A stretch of 64,000 nt of DNA from Agromyces marinus (GTDB lineage: Bacteria; Actinomycetota; Actinomycetes; Actinomycetales; Microbacteriaceae), in NCBI RefSeq assembly GCF_021442325.1, contig NZ_CP087879.1, positions 2,108,001 through 2,172,000 of the forward strand, written 5' to 3'. Below, piece by piece: positions 28,676 through 37,340 of the stretch (within the stretch, counting starts at the first letter, position 1; the number at the start of each line of letters is the position of its first letter). The notes below the pieces were generated by a model that saw only the letters and a list, made by a program, of their open reading frames with translations, was not told the DNA's origin and ran no database searches. The position numbers were made by a program, and so were the translations under genes.

Positions 28676-29866
28676 TCAGCCGCGCTTGTAGAAGGGAAGT
28701 GCGGTGACGGATGCCGGGACGCGCGTTCCGCGGACGTCGACGTGCAGCGTGGTGCCCGGTTCGGCCGCGTCGGGCGCGACGAACGCCATCGCGACCGGGT
28801 GGCCGAGCGTGGGCGAGAGCGCGCCGGAGGTGATCTCGCCGACTCGGCGGGCGTCGGCGCCGTCGCCGTCGTAGACCTCGTATCCCGCACGCGGTGCCCT
28901 GCGGCCCTCGGCGGTCAGGCCGACCAGGACCGGGGCGCCCTCGGGCGGGCCCTGCTCGATCGCAGCGCGCCCGACGAAGTCGCCCTCCTTCGACAGCGCG
29001 ACGACGCGGCCGAGGCCGGCCTGGACGGGGAAGGTCTCGCGGCCGAGCTCGTGCCCGTACAGCGGCATGCCCGCTTCGAGCCGGAGCGTGTCGCGGCTCG
29101 CGAGCCCGCACGGCACGACGCGCGGTCCGCCGGTCTCGCGGAGGGCCTCCCACAGCGCGGTCGCCCGGTCGGGCGCGACGTAGAGCTCGAAGCCGTCCTC
29201 GCCGGTGTAGCCGGTGCGGGCGACGAGCACGGGCACGCCCTGGAAGGTCGCAGCCGCTGCGCGGTAGTACTTCAGCGCCGCGACCGCGGCGACGAAGTCC
29301 TCTTCATCGTTGCCGGGACCCTCGATGCCGAACCCGGGCGTCTGCTGGAGCACCTCGAGCGCGTCGGGGCCCTGGATGGCGACGAGCGCGATGTCGTCGG
29401 ACTCGTCGAACACCTCGGTCTGGAACGGCGCGGTGCGCGCACGGAGCTCCTCGGCGACGACCTGCCGGTTCGCGGCGTTCGCGACGACCATGTAGCGGTC
29501 CTCGCCCGTGCGGTAGACGACGAGGTCGTCGATGACGCCGCCGTCGCGCGCGAGCAGCAGGGAGTACTTCGCCTGCCCCTCCACGATCGCGGAGAGCTTT
29601 CCGGCGAGCGCGTAGTCGAGTGCCGCGGCGGATTCGGGGCCGACCACGACGATCTCGCCCATGTGCGAGAGGTCGAACAGTCCGGCGTTGCGCCGGACGG
29701 CGTGGTGCTCGGCGAGGTCGCTGGAGTAGCGGACGGGCATCTGCCAGCCGGCGAAGTCGGTGAAGGAGGCGCCCTCGGCGCGGTGCACGGCGTCGAGCGG
29801 GCTGCGGCGTTCGGTCGCGGCTGCGGCCGTGGTGCCGGGTTCGGTGGTTCCGGGTGCGTCGGTCAC
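28676..29866 (-). CDS. gcvT: Aminomethyltransferase, T protein of glycine cleavage
   Basis: 396 residues, with a short Thr/Ala-rich N-terminal extension before the conserved SPLDAVHRAEGASFTDFAGW. Folate-binding GcvT domain with GLFDLSHMGEI, GYTGEDGFELYV and the C-terminal GEITSGALSPTLG. It transfers the methylene group from GcvH to tetrahydrofolate, releasing ammonia. First gene of the glycine cleavage operon; the tandem glycine riboswitch ends about 44 bases upstream of its ATG, so expression should rise with glycine. Confidence 0.96.
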   Translation of the reverse strand: MTDAPGTTEPGTTAAAATERRSPLDAVHRAEGASFTDFAGWQMPVRYSSDLAEHHAVRRNAGLFDLSHMGEIVVVGPESAAALDYALAGKLSAIVEGQAKYSLLLARDGGVIDDLVVYRTGEDRYMVVANAANRQVVAEELRARTAPFQTEVFDESDDIALVAIQGPDALEVLQQTPGFGIEGPGNDEEDFVAAVAALKYYRAAAATFQGVPVLVARTGYTGEDGFELYVAPDRATALWEALRETGGPRVVPCGLASRDTLRLEAGMPLYGHELGRETFPVQAGLGRVVALSKEGDFVGRAAIEQGPPEGAPVLVGLTAEGRRAPRAGYEVYDGDGADARRVGEITSGALSPTLGHPVAMAFVAPDAAEPGTTLHVDVRGTRVPASVTALPFYKRG

Positions 29867-29909
29867 GAGTTCTCCTGGATCGCGCGGATCTCACGGCGGT
29901 CGCCGATGA

Positions 29910-30112
29910 AAAGAACTCCCCCTCTGTCATCGGCCTGAGAGCTTCGCGACGCCCCGAGGGGGGTGCTTTCACCTTCGGCGGCTCGCGCGGAACGCGGAGC
30001 GCTTTTCAGAGTGGCCTGGTCATCGCGGTGATGCGACCTGAGAGATTGGCGGGGAGGCTTGCTCCTTCGGTGACGGCGACCCGATGCTGCCGGGTGCCGG
30101 CTCTCCCGCGAT
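29910..30112 (-). ncRNA. Tandem glycine riboswitch upstream of gcvT
   Basis: On the minus strand two aptamers follow one another. The first opens with GCGGGAGAGCC and contains GCCGAAGGAGCAAGCC..., closing with ...CAATCTCTCAGGT. The second contains GCCGAAGGTGAAAGCACC and closes with AGCTCTCAGGCCGATGACAG. The CCGAAGGnGnAA and CTCTCAGG elements are the glycine-aptamer signatures, and two copies in tandem is the usual arrangement. Both bind glycine and in this setting switch on glycine cleavage. Ends are approximate. Confidence 0.92.
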
Positions 30113-30166
30113 GCGTGGACGGCCCGATGTGCGGTTGTAGGGCCGATCCTAGCCGATGCCGGCCAT

Positions 30167-32080
30167 TCACTCGGGGCGATTGCCGTGCGCGGTCGGATCG
30201 AACGGGGTCGTCACGCCCCGGTAGGCGAGGGTCATCATCATCCCGGCCGAGGCGTGGGCGAGGTCGTGGCAGTGGTCCATCCAGATGCCCGGGTTGTCCG
30301 CGACGAGGGCGAGCTCCCAGACCTCGCCCGGATCGACGTCGACCGTGTCGAGCCACAGCGGGGCGCCGCTCGCGGGCACGCCGTCGCGCGAGAGCACGAG
30401 CACGTGGTGGCCGTGCACGTGCATCGGGTGCACGTCGAAGCCGCGGTTGACGACGGTGATGCGCGCGAGGTCGCCCTCGGCGACCTCGATCGGCTCGATG
30501 TGCGGGAACACCGCCCCGTTCACGGTGTAGGCGTACGCCGGGGCGCCGCCGACGAATCGCGGCATCCGGTCGAGCACGAGTTCGGCCCGCACCTGCGGCG
30601 CGCCGAGGTCGGGCTTGCCGCCGGTGCCGTACGAGAGCAGGTCGAGTTCGGGGTCGTCGTCGACCCCGCGGGGCGCGTCGGGTGCGGCGGTCCCTGCCGG
30701 GGCGACGACGACGACGGATGTCTCGGACAGCCCGGTCTCGAACCGGAACCCGGCCGGGGGCACGGTCGCCACGAGGTCGACCCGGGCCCCGGCGCCGAGC
30801 CGGACCGCTTCGCCCTCGACGTCGCGACCCCCCGCGAGGTCGCGTCCGTCGACCGCGACCACCCGGAAGGGCGCGCCCGCGACCGCGACCCTGACCGGGC
30901 TCTGCTCGGTGTTCGCGACGCGGAGCCGCACGGACTCGCCGACGGCCGCGTCGACGCGCTGGGGTCCGTCGGTCGTGCCGATGACCACCTCGCCGCCGAT
31001 GCGGTGGATCGGCAGCGCGAGGTCCGAGGTCTCGGGGATGCCGCCTCGGGGTTCGACCACGAACATCCCGTACAGGCCGCGCCGGACGCCCTCGGACGAG
31101 ACCTGGTGCGTGTGGTACCAGTAGGTGCCCGGCTGGTCGGCGACGAATCGCGACGTGAAGCCCTCGCCGGGCGCGACCGCGTCCTGGGTCACGCCCGCGA
31201 CGCCGTCCTCGCCGTTGGGCACGTCGTAGCCGTGCCAGTGCAGCGTCACGCCGTCCTCGATGTCGCGATTGGCCAGGTGCGCCTCGACCAGGTCGCCCTC
31301 CTGCACGCGCAGTTCGGGGCCGGCCAGGCCGGTTCCGCCGAATCCCCAGGCCTCGACGGTCTCGCCGGAGGCGAGTTCGACCTCGTGCGTTCCGGCGGTC
31401 AGGTCGAACCGGCGCACGGTGCCGGTGGCCTCGGCGGGCGTGCGCAGGTCGGTGACGGAGACCGCGTCGGCCGTCGGCGGAGCCGGCGAGCCGTGACCGT
31501 GCGACGCGCCGGCCTCGAGCCGTGGCGCAGCCGTGTCCGAGAGCCACGACCAGCCGACTCCCGCGACGAGCAGGAGCGCGAGCATGCCGGCGAAGCCGGC
31601 GACCGGGCGGGTGCCGCGCGCGGTGAGCACCGCCCACGCGAGTCCCGTCGCGAGCACGACGGCGGCCGCGAGCACGAGCGTCGCGACGGGTTGCGGCGGG
31701 AAGCCCACGAGCCAGCTCGACGCGGCCGCCGCGAGCATCGCGGAGCCGCCGCCGATGAGCAGCGTCCGGGCCAGCGGCACGGCGGCGGATCGGAGCCACA
31801 GCACGAGCCCGCTCGCGGCGGCTGCCACGCCGACGGCCTGGAGCGGGAGTCCGACGAGCAGCTTCTCGCCCGCGAACCACCAGCCCCGGCCGGCGAGCGC
31901 GGCCGCCGCGAGTGCGGCGAGCGCCGCGGCGAGCGCGCCCCCTGCGGCGAGCGCGAGCACCGGCATCCGCTGCCGACCGCGCCCGCCGTCGGGGCCGGCG
32001 GTGAAGCCGGCCCCGAGCGTGAGCCCGGCGGCCGCGAACGCGGCCGCGGCCCAGGCGAGCAGCAGTGCGGGCGTTCCCAT
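30167..32080 (-). CDS. Membrane-anchored multicopper oxidase
   Basis: 637 residues. The first third (about 1-185) is a run of five or six membrane helices, then an extracytoplasmic linker (GASHGHGSPAPP) and a laccase-like oxidase. Copper ligands are visible in order: HWHG, WYHTHQ, HPMHVHGHH and the T1-site HCHDLAHASAGMM. It should couple oxidation of metal ions or phenols to reduction of oxygen at the outer face. The membrane domain fused to the oxidase is an uncommon layout. The gene follows a DUF6220-like membrane gene by nine bases. Confidence 0.88.
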   Translation of the reverse strand: MGTPALLLAWAAAAFAAAGLTLGAGFTAGPDGGRGRQRMPVLALAAGGALAAALAALAAAALAGRGWWFAGEKLLVGLPLQAVGVAAAASGLVLWLRSAAVPLARTLLIGGGSAMLAAAASSWLVGFPPQPVATLVLAAAVVLATGLAWAVLTARGTRPVAGFAGMLALLLVAGVGWSWLSDTAAPRLEAGASHGHGSPAPPTADAVSVTDLRTPAEATGTVRRFDLTAGTHEVELASGETVEAWGFGGTGLAGPELRVQEGDLVEAHLANRDIEDGVTLHWHGYDVPNGEDGVAGVTQDAVAPGEGFTSRFVADQPGTYWYHTHQVSSEGVRRGLYGMFVVEPRGGIPETSDLALPIHRIGGEVVIGTTDGPQRVDAAVGESVRLRVANTEQSPVRVAVAGAPFRVVAVDGRDLAGGRDVEGEAVRLGAGARVDLVATVPPAGFRFETGLSETSVVVVAPAGTAAPDAPRGVDDDPELDLLSYGTGGKPDLGAPQVRAELVLDRMPRFVGGAPAYAYTVNGAVFPHIEPIEVAEGDLARITVVNRGFDVHPMHVHGHHVLVLSRDGVPASGAPLWLDTVDVDPGEVWELALVADNPGIWMDHCHDLAHASAGMMMTLAYRGVTTPFDPTAHGNRPE

Positions 32081-32089
32081 GCGATCCGA

Positions 32090-32566
32090 TCAGGCCGCGG
32101 GGACGGCGGGCTGCTCGTCGTCCGCGGTTCGCGCGGCGTCAGCCCCCGGGGTGCCTTCGCGGTCGAGCCTGCGGGCCTTGACGATCATGAGCACGCCGAG
32201 GAGGAGGATCGCCGTGCCGTTGACGGCGTGCAGCGAGATGAACAGCGTCGCGCCGAGCGGCGGGCTGGCGTGGTCCGCCTCCTCGAGGCCGAAGATCACG
32301 CCTCCGAGGATGAACAGCACGGTCTGGAACAGGATGAGCACGAGCGGCAGGACGCTCAGCCAGATCGTGCGCTTGCCGGCCCGCGCGAGCGCGGCGCTGA
32401 CGATGAGCAGGATCGCGAGGATCGGCAGGACGATCCGCCCGTTGGTGCCGTGCCAGGCGAAGAGCTCGTCCTCGGGGTTCGAGAACACGCCGACCGCGGC
32501 GAGGTAGAGCTGGACGACGACGGATGCGGTGAACAGGACGGAGATGACGAGGAACAGCTTGCGCAT
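32090..32566 (-). CDS. Four-helix membrane protein (DUF6220-like)
   Basis: 158 residues with four membrane helices (about 4-26, 43-62, 70-95, 103-128) and an acidic tail. Histidines sit next to helix ends in FAWHGTNGR and ISLHAVNGT, a symmetric pattern that could bind heme or metal. Overall it resembles actinobacterial DUF6220 proteins; that label is tentative. It is nine bases upstream of the multicopper oxidase on the same strand, so a joint redox role at the membrane is a reasonable inference. Divergent from nrtR. Confidence 0.75.
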   Translation of the reverse strand: MRKLFLVISVLFTASVVVQLYLAAVGVFSNPEDELFAWHGTNGRIVLPILAILLIVSAALARAGKRTIWLSVLPLVLILFQTVLFILGGVIFGLEEADHASPPLGATLFISLHAVNGTAILLLGVLMIVKARRLDREGTPGADAARTADDEQPAVPAA

Positions 32567-32690
32567 GTAAGGGCTCGCTTTCGGGAAGGGTCGGGCTGGC
32601 GATGAGGTTCCTCTCCGGCTCGGATCGCGGCATCCGGGCGGTCCCTGATTTCCATCGGAGTCCCAGCCGTGTCACGCGATTCGCGTTCGT

Positions 32691-32738
32691 GTCATCGTGA
32701 CTGTAAGCTGGCGCCGATCGACTTCGCGTCACGATGAC
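32691..32738. promoter_or_regulatory. Paired palindromes GTCATCGTGAC, candidate NrtR operator
   Basis: GTCATCGTGAC at 32691-32701 and its exact reverse complement at 32728-32738 are each near-palindromic (GTCA-N3-TGAC) and lie 37 bp apart centre to centre. A -10-like TAAGCT follows the first site directly, so a bound repressor would cover the promoter. The second site would overlap the upstream alternative nrtR ATG, which favours the downstream start. Confidence 0.6.
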
Positions 32739-32766
32739 TCGAAGCAGTGCGGAAGGGGGCGAGCGG

Positions 32767-33558
32767 ATGCCGCAGCACGACGCGCACGCGCGACTGGCCG
32801 TCTCCACGGTCATCTTCGCGCTCTCCCCCGACGACGCAGGCGCCGCCGGCGGCACCGCCGGCGACCTCGCCCCCGGCCGGCCCGCGAGCCTGCGCATCCC
32901 GCTCGTTCGGCGACTGCGCGAACCCGGGCTCGGCCGCTGGGCGCTGCCCGGCGGATGGCTGCCCGTCGACGAGGCGCTCGACGCCGCCGCGGCGCGCACG
33001 CTCCACGAGACCACGGGCCTCGCACCGGCCTACCTCGAGCAGCTCTACACGTTCGGCGAACCCGACCGCTCCCCCGGCGAACGCGTCGTCTCGGTCGTCT
33101 ACTGGGCGCTCGTGCACTCCGACGAGGTCCTCCGGGCGGTCTCCGACGAGAACGTCCGCTGGTTCGACGAGGACGCCCTGCCCGACCTCGCGTTCGACCA
33201 CGCCGCCGTCATCGGCTATGCCCTCGCGCGCCTGCGCACCAAGCTCGAGTACTCGCGCATCGCGCACGCCCTGCTCGGCGAGACGTTCACGATGGCCGAG
33301 CTCCGCCAGGTGCACGAGGCCGTCCTCCGACGCCGCCTCGACCCGGCGAACTTCCGGCGCACCATGGAATCCTCCGGAACCCTCGTCGACACCGGCGAGC
33401 GCCTCGCCGGAACCCGGCACCGGCCACCCGCGCTGTACCGGTTCGACCCCGCCCGCACGCCCGTGACGTCGCCGACGTCCGCGGGGCCGCCGCACGCGGC
33501 ATCCGTCACCGCTCCCGCACCACCCGCCACCGGCACGCACAGCAAGGACACGCCATGA
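32767..33558 (+). CDS. nrtR: NAD biosynthesis regulator NrtR (NUDIX plus winged helix)
   Basis: 263 residues. An N-terminal NUDIX-fold domain (about 10-150) contains GGWLPVDEALDAAAARTLHE, a Nudix box that lacks the usual paired catalytic glutamates (RT and ET instead of RE and EE), as expected for a sensor rather than an enzyme. A C-terminal winged helix (about 165-230; FTMAELRQVHEAVLRRRLDPANFRR) binds DNA. NrtR proteins repress NAD synthesis genes and respond to ADP-ribose. Start chosen after GGAAGGGGG. Its stop overlaps the nadA ATG by four bases. Confidence 0.88.
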   Translation: MPQHDAHARLAVSTVIFALSPDDAGAAGGTAGDLAPGRPASLRIPLVRRLREPGLGRWALPGGWLPVDEALDAAAARTLHETTGLAPAYLEQLYTFGEPDRSPGERVVSVVYWALVHSDEVLRAVSDENVRWFDEDALPDLAFDHAAVIGYALARLRTKLEYSRIAHALLGETFTMAELRQVHEAVLRRRLDPANFRRTMESSGTLVDTGERLAGTRHRPPALYRFDPARTPVTSPTSAGPPHAASVTAPAPPATGTHSKDTP

Positions 33559-34952
33559 GCACCACCCTTCCCGCACCCACGCCCGCCGAGCGTCGCGTCC
33601 GCGAACAGGCGTCCGTCGATCGCACGATCCGGCTCATCACGACCGGGAAGGCCGCGGGCGAGGCCTGCGCGCCCGACCTCGCAAAGGGCCCCTGGGAGTT
33701 CGACGCCGGCCCCGCGGGGTACGGGCCCGGCTCGTCGATGGGCGACGTGATCCCGACCGGGTCGCCCCGCCAGGGCGCGCTGCCCGAGTCGTACCGGACC
33801 GCGTCCGACGCCGAACTGCACGACCGGATCCGGGCTGCGAAGGCGACGCTCGGCGAGAAGGTCGTGGTCCTCGGCCACTTCTACCAGCGCGACGAGGTCG
33901 TGCAGCACGCCGACTTCACGGGCGACTCGTTCCAGCTCGCGAACGCCGCGATGTCGCGCCCCGAGGCCGAGGCGATCGTGTTCTGCGGCGTGCACTTCAT
34001 GGCCGAGACCGCCGACATGCTCTCCCGGCCCGACCAGGCGGTGATCCTGCCGAACCTCGCGGCCGGCTGCTCCATGGCCGATATGGCCGACGAGTCGGGC
34101 GTCGAGGAGTGCTGGGAGCAGCTCGAGGAGGTCTACGGCGACCTCACGGCGACCGACGAGTCCGGCCGCGTGCCCGTCATCCCCGTCACGTACATGAACT
34201 CGTCGGCCGCACTGAAGGGCTTCGTCGGCCGGAACGGCGGCATCGTGTGCACCTCCTCGAACGCGAAGGTCGTGCTCGAGCAGGCGTTCGAGCGCGGGCA
34301 GCGCGTGCTGTTCTTCCCCGACCAGCACCTCGGCCGCAACACCGCCAAGGCCATGGGTGTGCCCCTCGAGCAGATGCCGATGTGGAACCCGCGCAGGCCG
34401 CTCGGCGGCAACGCGGCATCCGACCTCGACGCCGCCCGGGTCATCCTCTGGCACGGGTTCTGCTCGGTGCACAAGCGCTTCACGGTCGAGCAGATCGAGC
34501 GCGCCCGCGCCGAGCACCCCGGCGTGCAGGTCATCGTGCACCCCGAGTGCCCCATGCCCGTCGTCGACGCAGCGGATGCCGCGGGCTCGACCGACTTCAT
34601 CGTCAAGGCGATCCAGGCCGCGCCCGCCGGCTCGACGTTCGCGATCGGCACCGAGATCAACCTCGTGCAGCGCCTGGCCGCCGAGCACCCCGAGCACGAG
34701 ATCTTCTGCCTCGACCCCGTGGTGTGCCCGTGCTCGACGATGTACCGCATCCACCCCGGCTACCTCGCGTGGGTGCTCGAGGAGCTCGTCGCCGGGCGCG
34801 TCGTGAACCGCATCTCGGTCGGCGACGAGGTCGCCGAGCCCGCCCGGCTCGCGCTCGAGCGCATGCTCGCGGCCAAGCCCCCGGCCTCGGTGCCGGTGCC
34901 TGCCGGGTCGACCATCGCGGCGGCCACGGATGCCGCGACGACCGGGGCCTGA
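33555..34952 (+). CDS. nadA: Quinolinate synthase A
   Basis: 465 residues, the longer actinobacterial NadA form with about 90 extra N-terminal residues. Conserved motifs include VVLGHFYQRDEV, FTGDSFQLA, VFCGVHFMAETA, HPECPMPV and PVVCPCSTMYR. The three conserved cysteine regions (VFCGVHF, HPECPMP, CPCSTM) would hold the oxygen-sensitive [4Fe-4S] cluster. It condenses iminoaspartate and dihydroxyacetone phosphate to quinolinate. Its ATG overlaps the nrtR TGA. The cysteine desulfurase at the end of the operon likely serves its cluster. Confidence 0.95.
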   Translation: MSTTLPAPTPAERRVREQASVDRTIRLITTGKAAGEACAPDLAKGPWEFDAGPAGYGPGSSMGDVIPTGSPRQGALPESYRTASDAELHDRIRAAKATLGEKVVVLGHFYQRDEVVQHADFTGDSFQLANAAMSRPEAEAIVFCGVHFMAETADMLSRPDQAVILPNLAAGCSMADMADESGVEECWEQLEEVYGDLTATDESGRVPVIPVTYMNSSAALKGFVGRNGGIVCTSSNAKVVLEQAFERGQRVLFFPDQHLGRNTAKAMGVPLEQMPMWNPRRPLGGNAASDLDAARVILWHGFCSVHKRFTVEQIERARAEHPGVQVIVHPECPMPVVDAADAAGSTDFIVKAIQAAPAGSTFAIGTEINLVQRLAAEHPEHEIFCLDPVVCPCSTMYRIHPGYLAWVLEELVAGRVVNRISVGDEVAEPARLALERMLAAKPPASVPVPAGSTIAAATDAATTGA

Positions 34953-34953
34953 C

Positions 34954-36462
34954 ATGACCGACCTGCTCGTCGTCGGGTCCGGCATCGCCGGGCTGTGGAC
35001 GGCGATCCGCGCCGCCGAAGCCGGGCTCGAGGTGACCGTCGTCACCAAGTCCGGCATCGGCGAGGGCTCCACGAGGTGGGCGCAGGGCGGCATCGCCGCG
35101 GCGATCCTCCCCGGCGACGCACCCGAGCGGCACGCGGCCGACACACTGGCCGCGGGTGCCGGCCTCGGCGAAGCCGAGGCCGTGCGCACCCTCGTCGAGG
35201 ACGGCCCGGCCCGCATCCGCGACCTCATCCGGTTCGGGGTCGCGTTCGACGGCGACGAGTCCGGGCTCGCCCGCGGGCTCGAAGCGGCGCACTCGCGCGC
35301 CCGCATCCTGCACGCGGGCGGCGACGCGACCGGCGCCGAGATCGAGCGGGCCCTCGTCGACACCGTGCGCCGTCGCGGCATCCGCGTGCTCGAGCACACG
35401 ACGTTCGTCGACCTCGTCGTCGAGGCCGGCCGCGTCGTCGGCATCACCGTGCTCGGCGCGCCCGGCGAACTGCGCGCCCGCGCGGTCGCCCTCGCGACCG
35501 GCGGTGCCGGAATGCTCTACCCCCACACCACGAACCCCGACGTCGCCACCGGCGACGGCGTCGCCGCCGCGGCGCGCGCGGGGGCCGCCGTCGCCGACCT
35601 CGAGTTCGTGCAGTTCCACCCGACGGCACTCGCCGTTCCGGGGACCCCGCTCGTGTCGGAGGCCGTGCGCGGCGAGGGCGCGGTGCTCGTGGATGCCGCG
35701 GGGCGGCGCTTCCTCGCCGACCTCGACCCGCGCGCCGAGCTCGCGCCGCGCGACGTCGTCGCCCGCGCGGTCTGGCGTCGTATGGCCGAGCAGGGCGGCG
35801 AACCGGTCCGGCTCGACGCGACCGCGCTCGGCGCGCACTTCCTCGCCCGGCGCTTCCCGACCATCGACGCGGCGTGCCGTGCCGCCGGGTTCGACTGGGC
35901 ACGCGAACCCGTGCCCGTCGTGCCCGCCGCGCACTACGCCATGGGCGGCGTCGTGACCGACCTCGACGGGCGCACGAGCCTGCCCGGACTGTGGGCCGTC
36001 GGCGAGACCGCGCGCACGGGCGTGCACGGCGCGAACCGGCTCGCGTCGAACTCGCTGCTCGAGGGCGCCGTGTTCGGCGAGCGTGCCGCCGCGTCGGTCG
36101 CGGCATCCGTTCGGTCGGCGCCGGCAACGGCGCTGCCGGTCGTCGGAGGAACGCTCCGACACGCCGCACCCCCGCCCCGCGTGTCGCGCGGATCGTCCGA
36201 CATCCGGCCGACCGAGCGGGTCGACCGCGGCGAGCTCCGGCAGCTCATGTGGAGCCACGTCGGGCTCGAACGCGACGCGCACGGGCTCGCCGAGGCATCC
36301 GCTCGCCTGAACGGATGGCACGCCGACCCGACCGACCGCGCCGGCGTCGAGGACCGCAACCTCCTCGACCTCGCGCGGCTCACCGTCGCCGCGGCACTCG
36401 CCCGCACGCGGAGCGTCGGCGCCCACACCCGCACCGACGAACACGAGAGGCAGGCCGCCTGA
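34954..36462 (+). CDS. nadB: L-aspartate oxidase
   Basis: 502 residues of the succinate dehydrogenase flavoprotein family. The N-terminal FAD-binding motif is VVGSGIAGLWTAIRAAEAG. The active-site region includes GGVVTDLDGRTSLPGLWAVGE, then HGANRLASNSLLEGAVFG. It oxidises L-aspartate to iminoaspartate, the substrate of NadA, with FAD. One base separates it from the nadA stop and its own stop overlaps the nadC start (TGATG), so translation is coupled along the operon. Confidence 0.94.
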   Translation: MTDLLVVGSGIAGLWTAIRAAEAGLEVTVVTKSGIGEGSTRWAQGGIAAAILPGDAPERHAADTLAAGAGLGEAEAVRTLVEDGPARIRDLIRFGVAFDGDESGLARGLEAAHSRARILHAGGDATGAEIERALVDTVRRRGIRVLEHTTFVDLVVEAGRVVGITVLGAPGELRARAVALATGGAGMLYPHTTNPDVATGDGVAAAARAGAAVADLEFVQFHPTALAVPGTPLVSEAVRGEGAVLVDAAGRRFLADLDPRAELAPRDVVARAVWRRMAEQGGEPVRLDATALGAHFLARRFPTIDAACRAAGFDWAREPVPVVPAAHYAMGGVVTDLDGRTSLPGLWAVGETARTGVHGANRLASNSLLEGAVFGERAAASVAASVRSAPATALPVVGGTLRHAAPPPRVSRGSSDIRPTERVDRGELRQLMWSHVGLERDAHGLAEASARLNGWHADPTDRAGVEDRNLLDLARLTVAAALARTRSVGAHTRTDEHERQAA

Positions 36463-37340
36463 TGACCGAACCCCGCGAGATCGAACGGATCGTGACCCTC
36501 GCCCTCGACGAGGACGCCCCGTGGGGCGACCTCACGGGCGAGACCCTCATCCCGGGGGGCGCGACGGCCACGGCCGAACTCGTCGCCCGTGAGGCGGGCG
36601 TGTTCAGCGGCGCGCGCGTGCTCGAGACGACCTTCCGGCTCGTCGACGCGCGCATCGCGGTCGAGACCCTCACCGCCGACGGCGCGCCGTTCGCCGCGGG
36701 CGACGTGCTCGCGCGCGTGCAGGGCTCCGCCCGCGGCATCCTCCGCGCCGAGCGCGTCGCGCTCAACCTCGTGCAGCGGATGTCGGGCGTCGCGACGCTC
36801 ACGGCGCGCTACGTCGCCGCGGTCGACGGCACGCGCGCGCGCATCGTCGACACGCGCAAGACCACCCCCGGCCTGCGCAGCCTCGAACGCCAGGCCGTGC
36901 GCGACGGCGGCGGCCGCAACCACCGCCGCTCGCTCTCCGACGCGATCATGGCCAAGGACAACCACCTCGCCGTGCTCACCGCGGGCGGCGCCGACCTCGC
37001 CGGGGCGCTGCGCGCCGCGCGCGAACGGATGCCGCACACCGCCCACCTCGAGGTCGAGGTCGACCGGGTCGACCAGATCCCCGCGGTGCTCGCGGGCGGC
37101 GCCGACACGATCATGCTCGACAACTTCGACCTCGACGCGCTGCGCGAGGGCGTCGCCCTGATCGACGGCCGCGCGATCGTGGAAGCCTCCGGCGGCGTGA
37201 CCCTCGACACGGTTGCGGGCATCGCCGCGACGGGCGTCGACGTGATCTCGGTCGGCGCGCTCACCCATTCGGCGCGCGCGCTCGACCTCGGCCTCGACGT
37301 CGTCATCGAGACCGGGCCGGCGCCCGGGGGGCCGGCATGA
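36462..37340 (+). CDS. nadC: Nicotinate-nucleotide pyrophosphorylase (carboxylating)
   Basis: 292 residues. Signature motifs: EDAPWGDLTGETL at the N-terminus, NLVQRMSGVATLT, RIVDTRKTTPGLR, GGGRNHRRSLSDAIMAKDNH and the barrel strands IMLDNFDLDALRE and VEASGGVTLDTV. It turns quinolinate and PRPP into nicotinate mononucleotide, joining de novo synthesis to the NAD salvage trunk. One-base overlap with nadB and four-base overlap with the downstream cysteine desulfurase. Confidence 0.95.
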   Translation: MTEPREIERIVTLALDEDAPWGDLTGETLIPGGATATAELVAREAGVFSGARVLETTFRLVDARIAVETLTADGAPFAAGDVLARVQGSARGILRAERVALNLVQRMSGVATLTARYVAAVDGTRARIVDTRKTTPGLRSLERQAVRDGGGRNHRRSLSDAIMAKDNHLAVLTAGGADLAGALRAARERMPHTAHLEVEVDRVDQIPAVLAGGADTIMLDNFDLDALREGVALIDGRAIVEASGGVTLDTVAGIAATGVDVISVGALTHSARALDLGLDVVIETGPAPGGPA

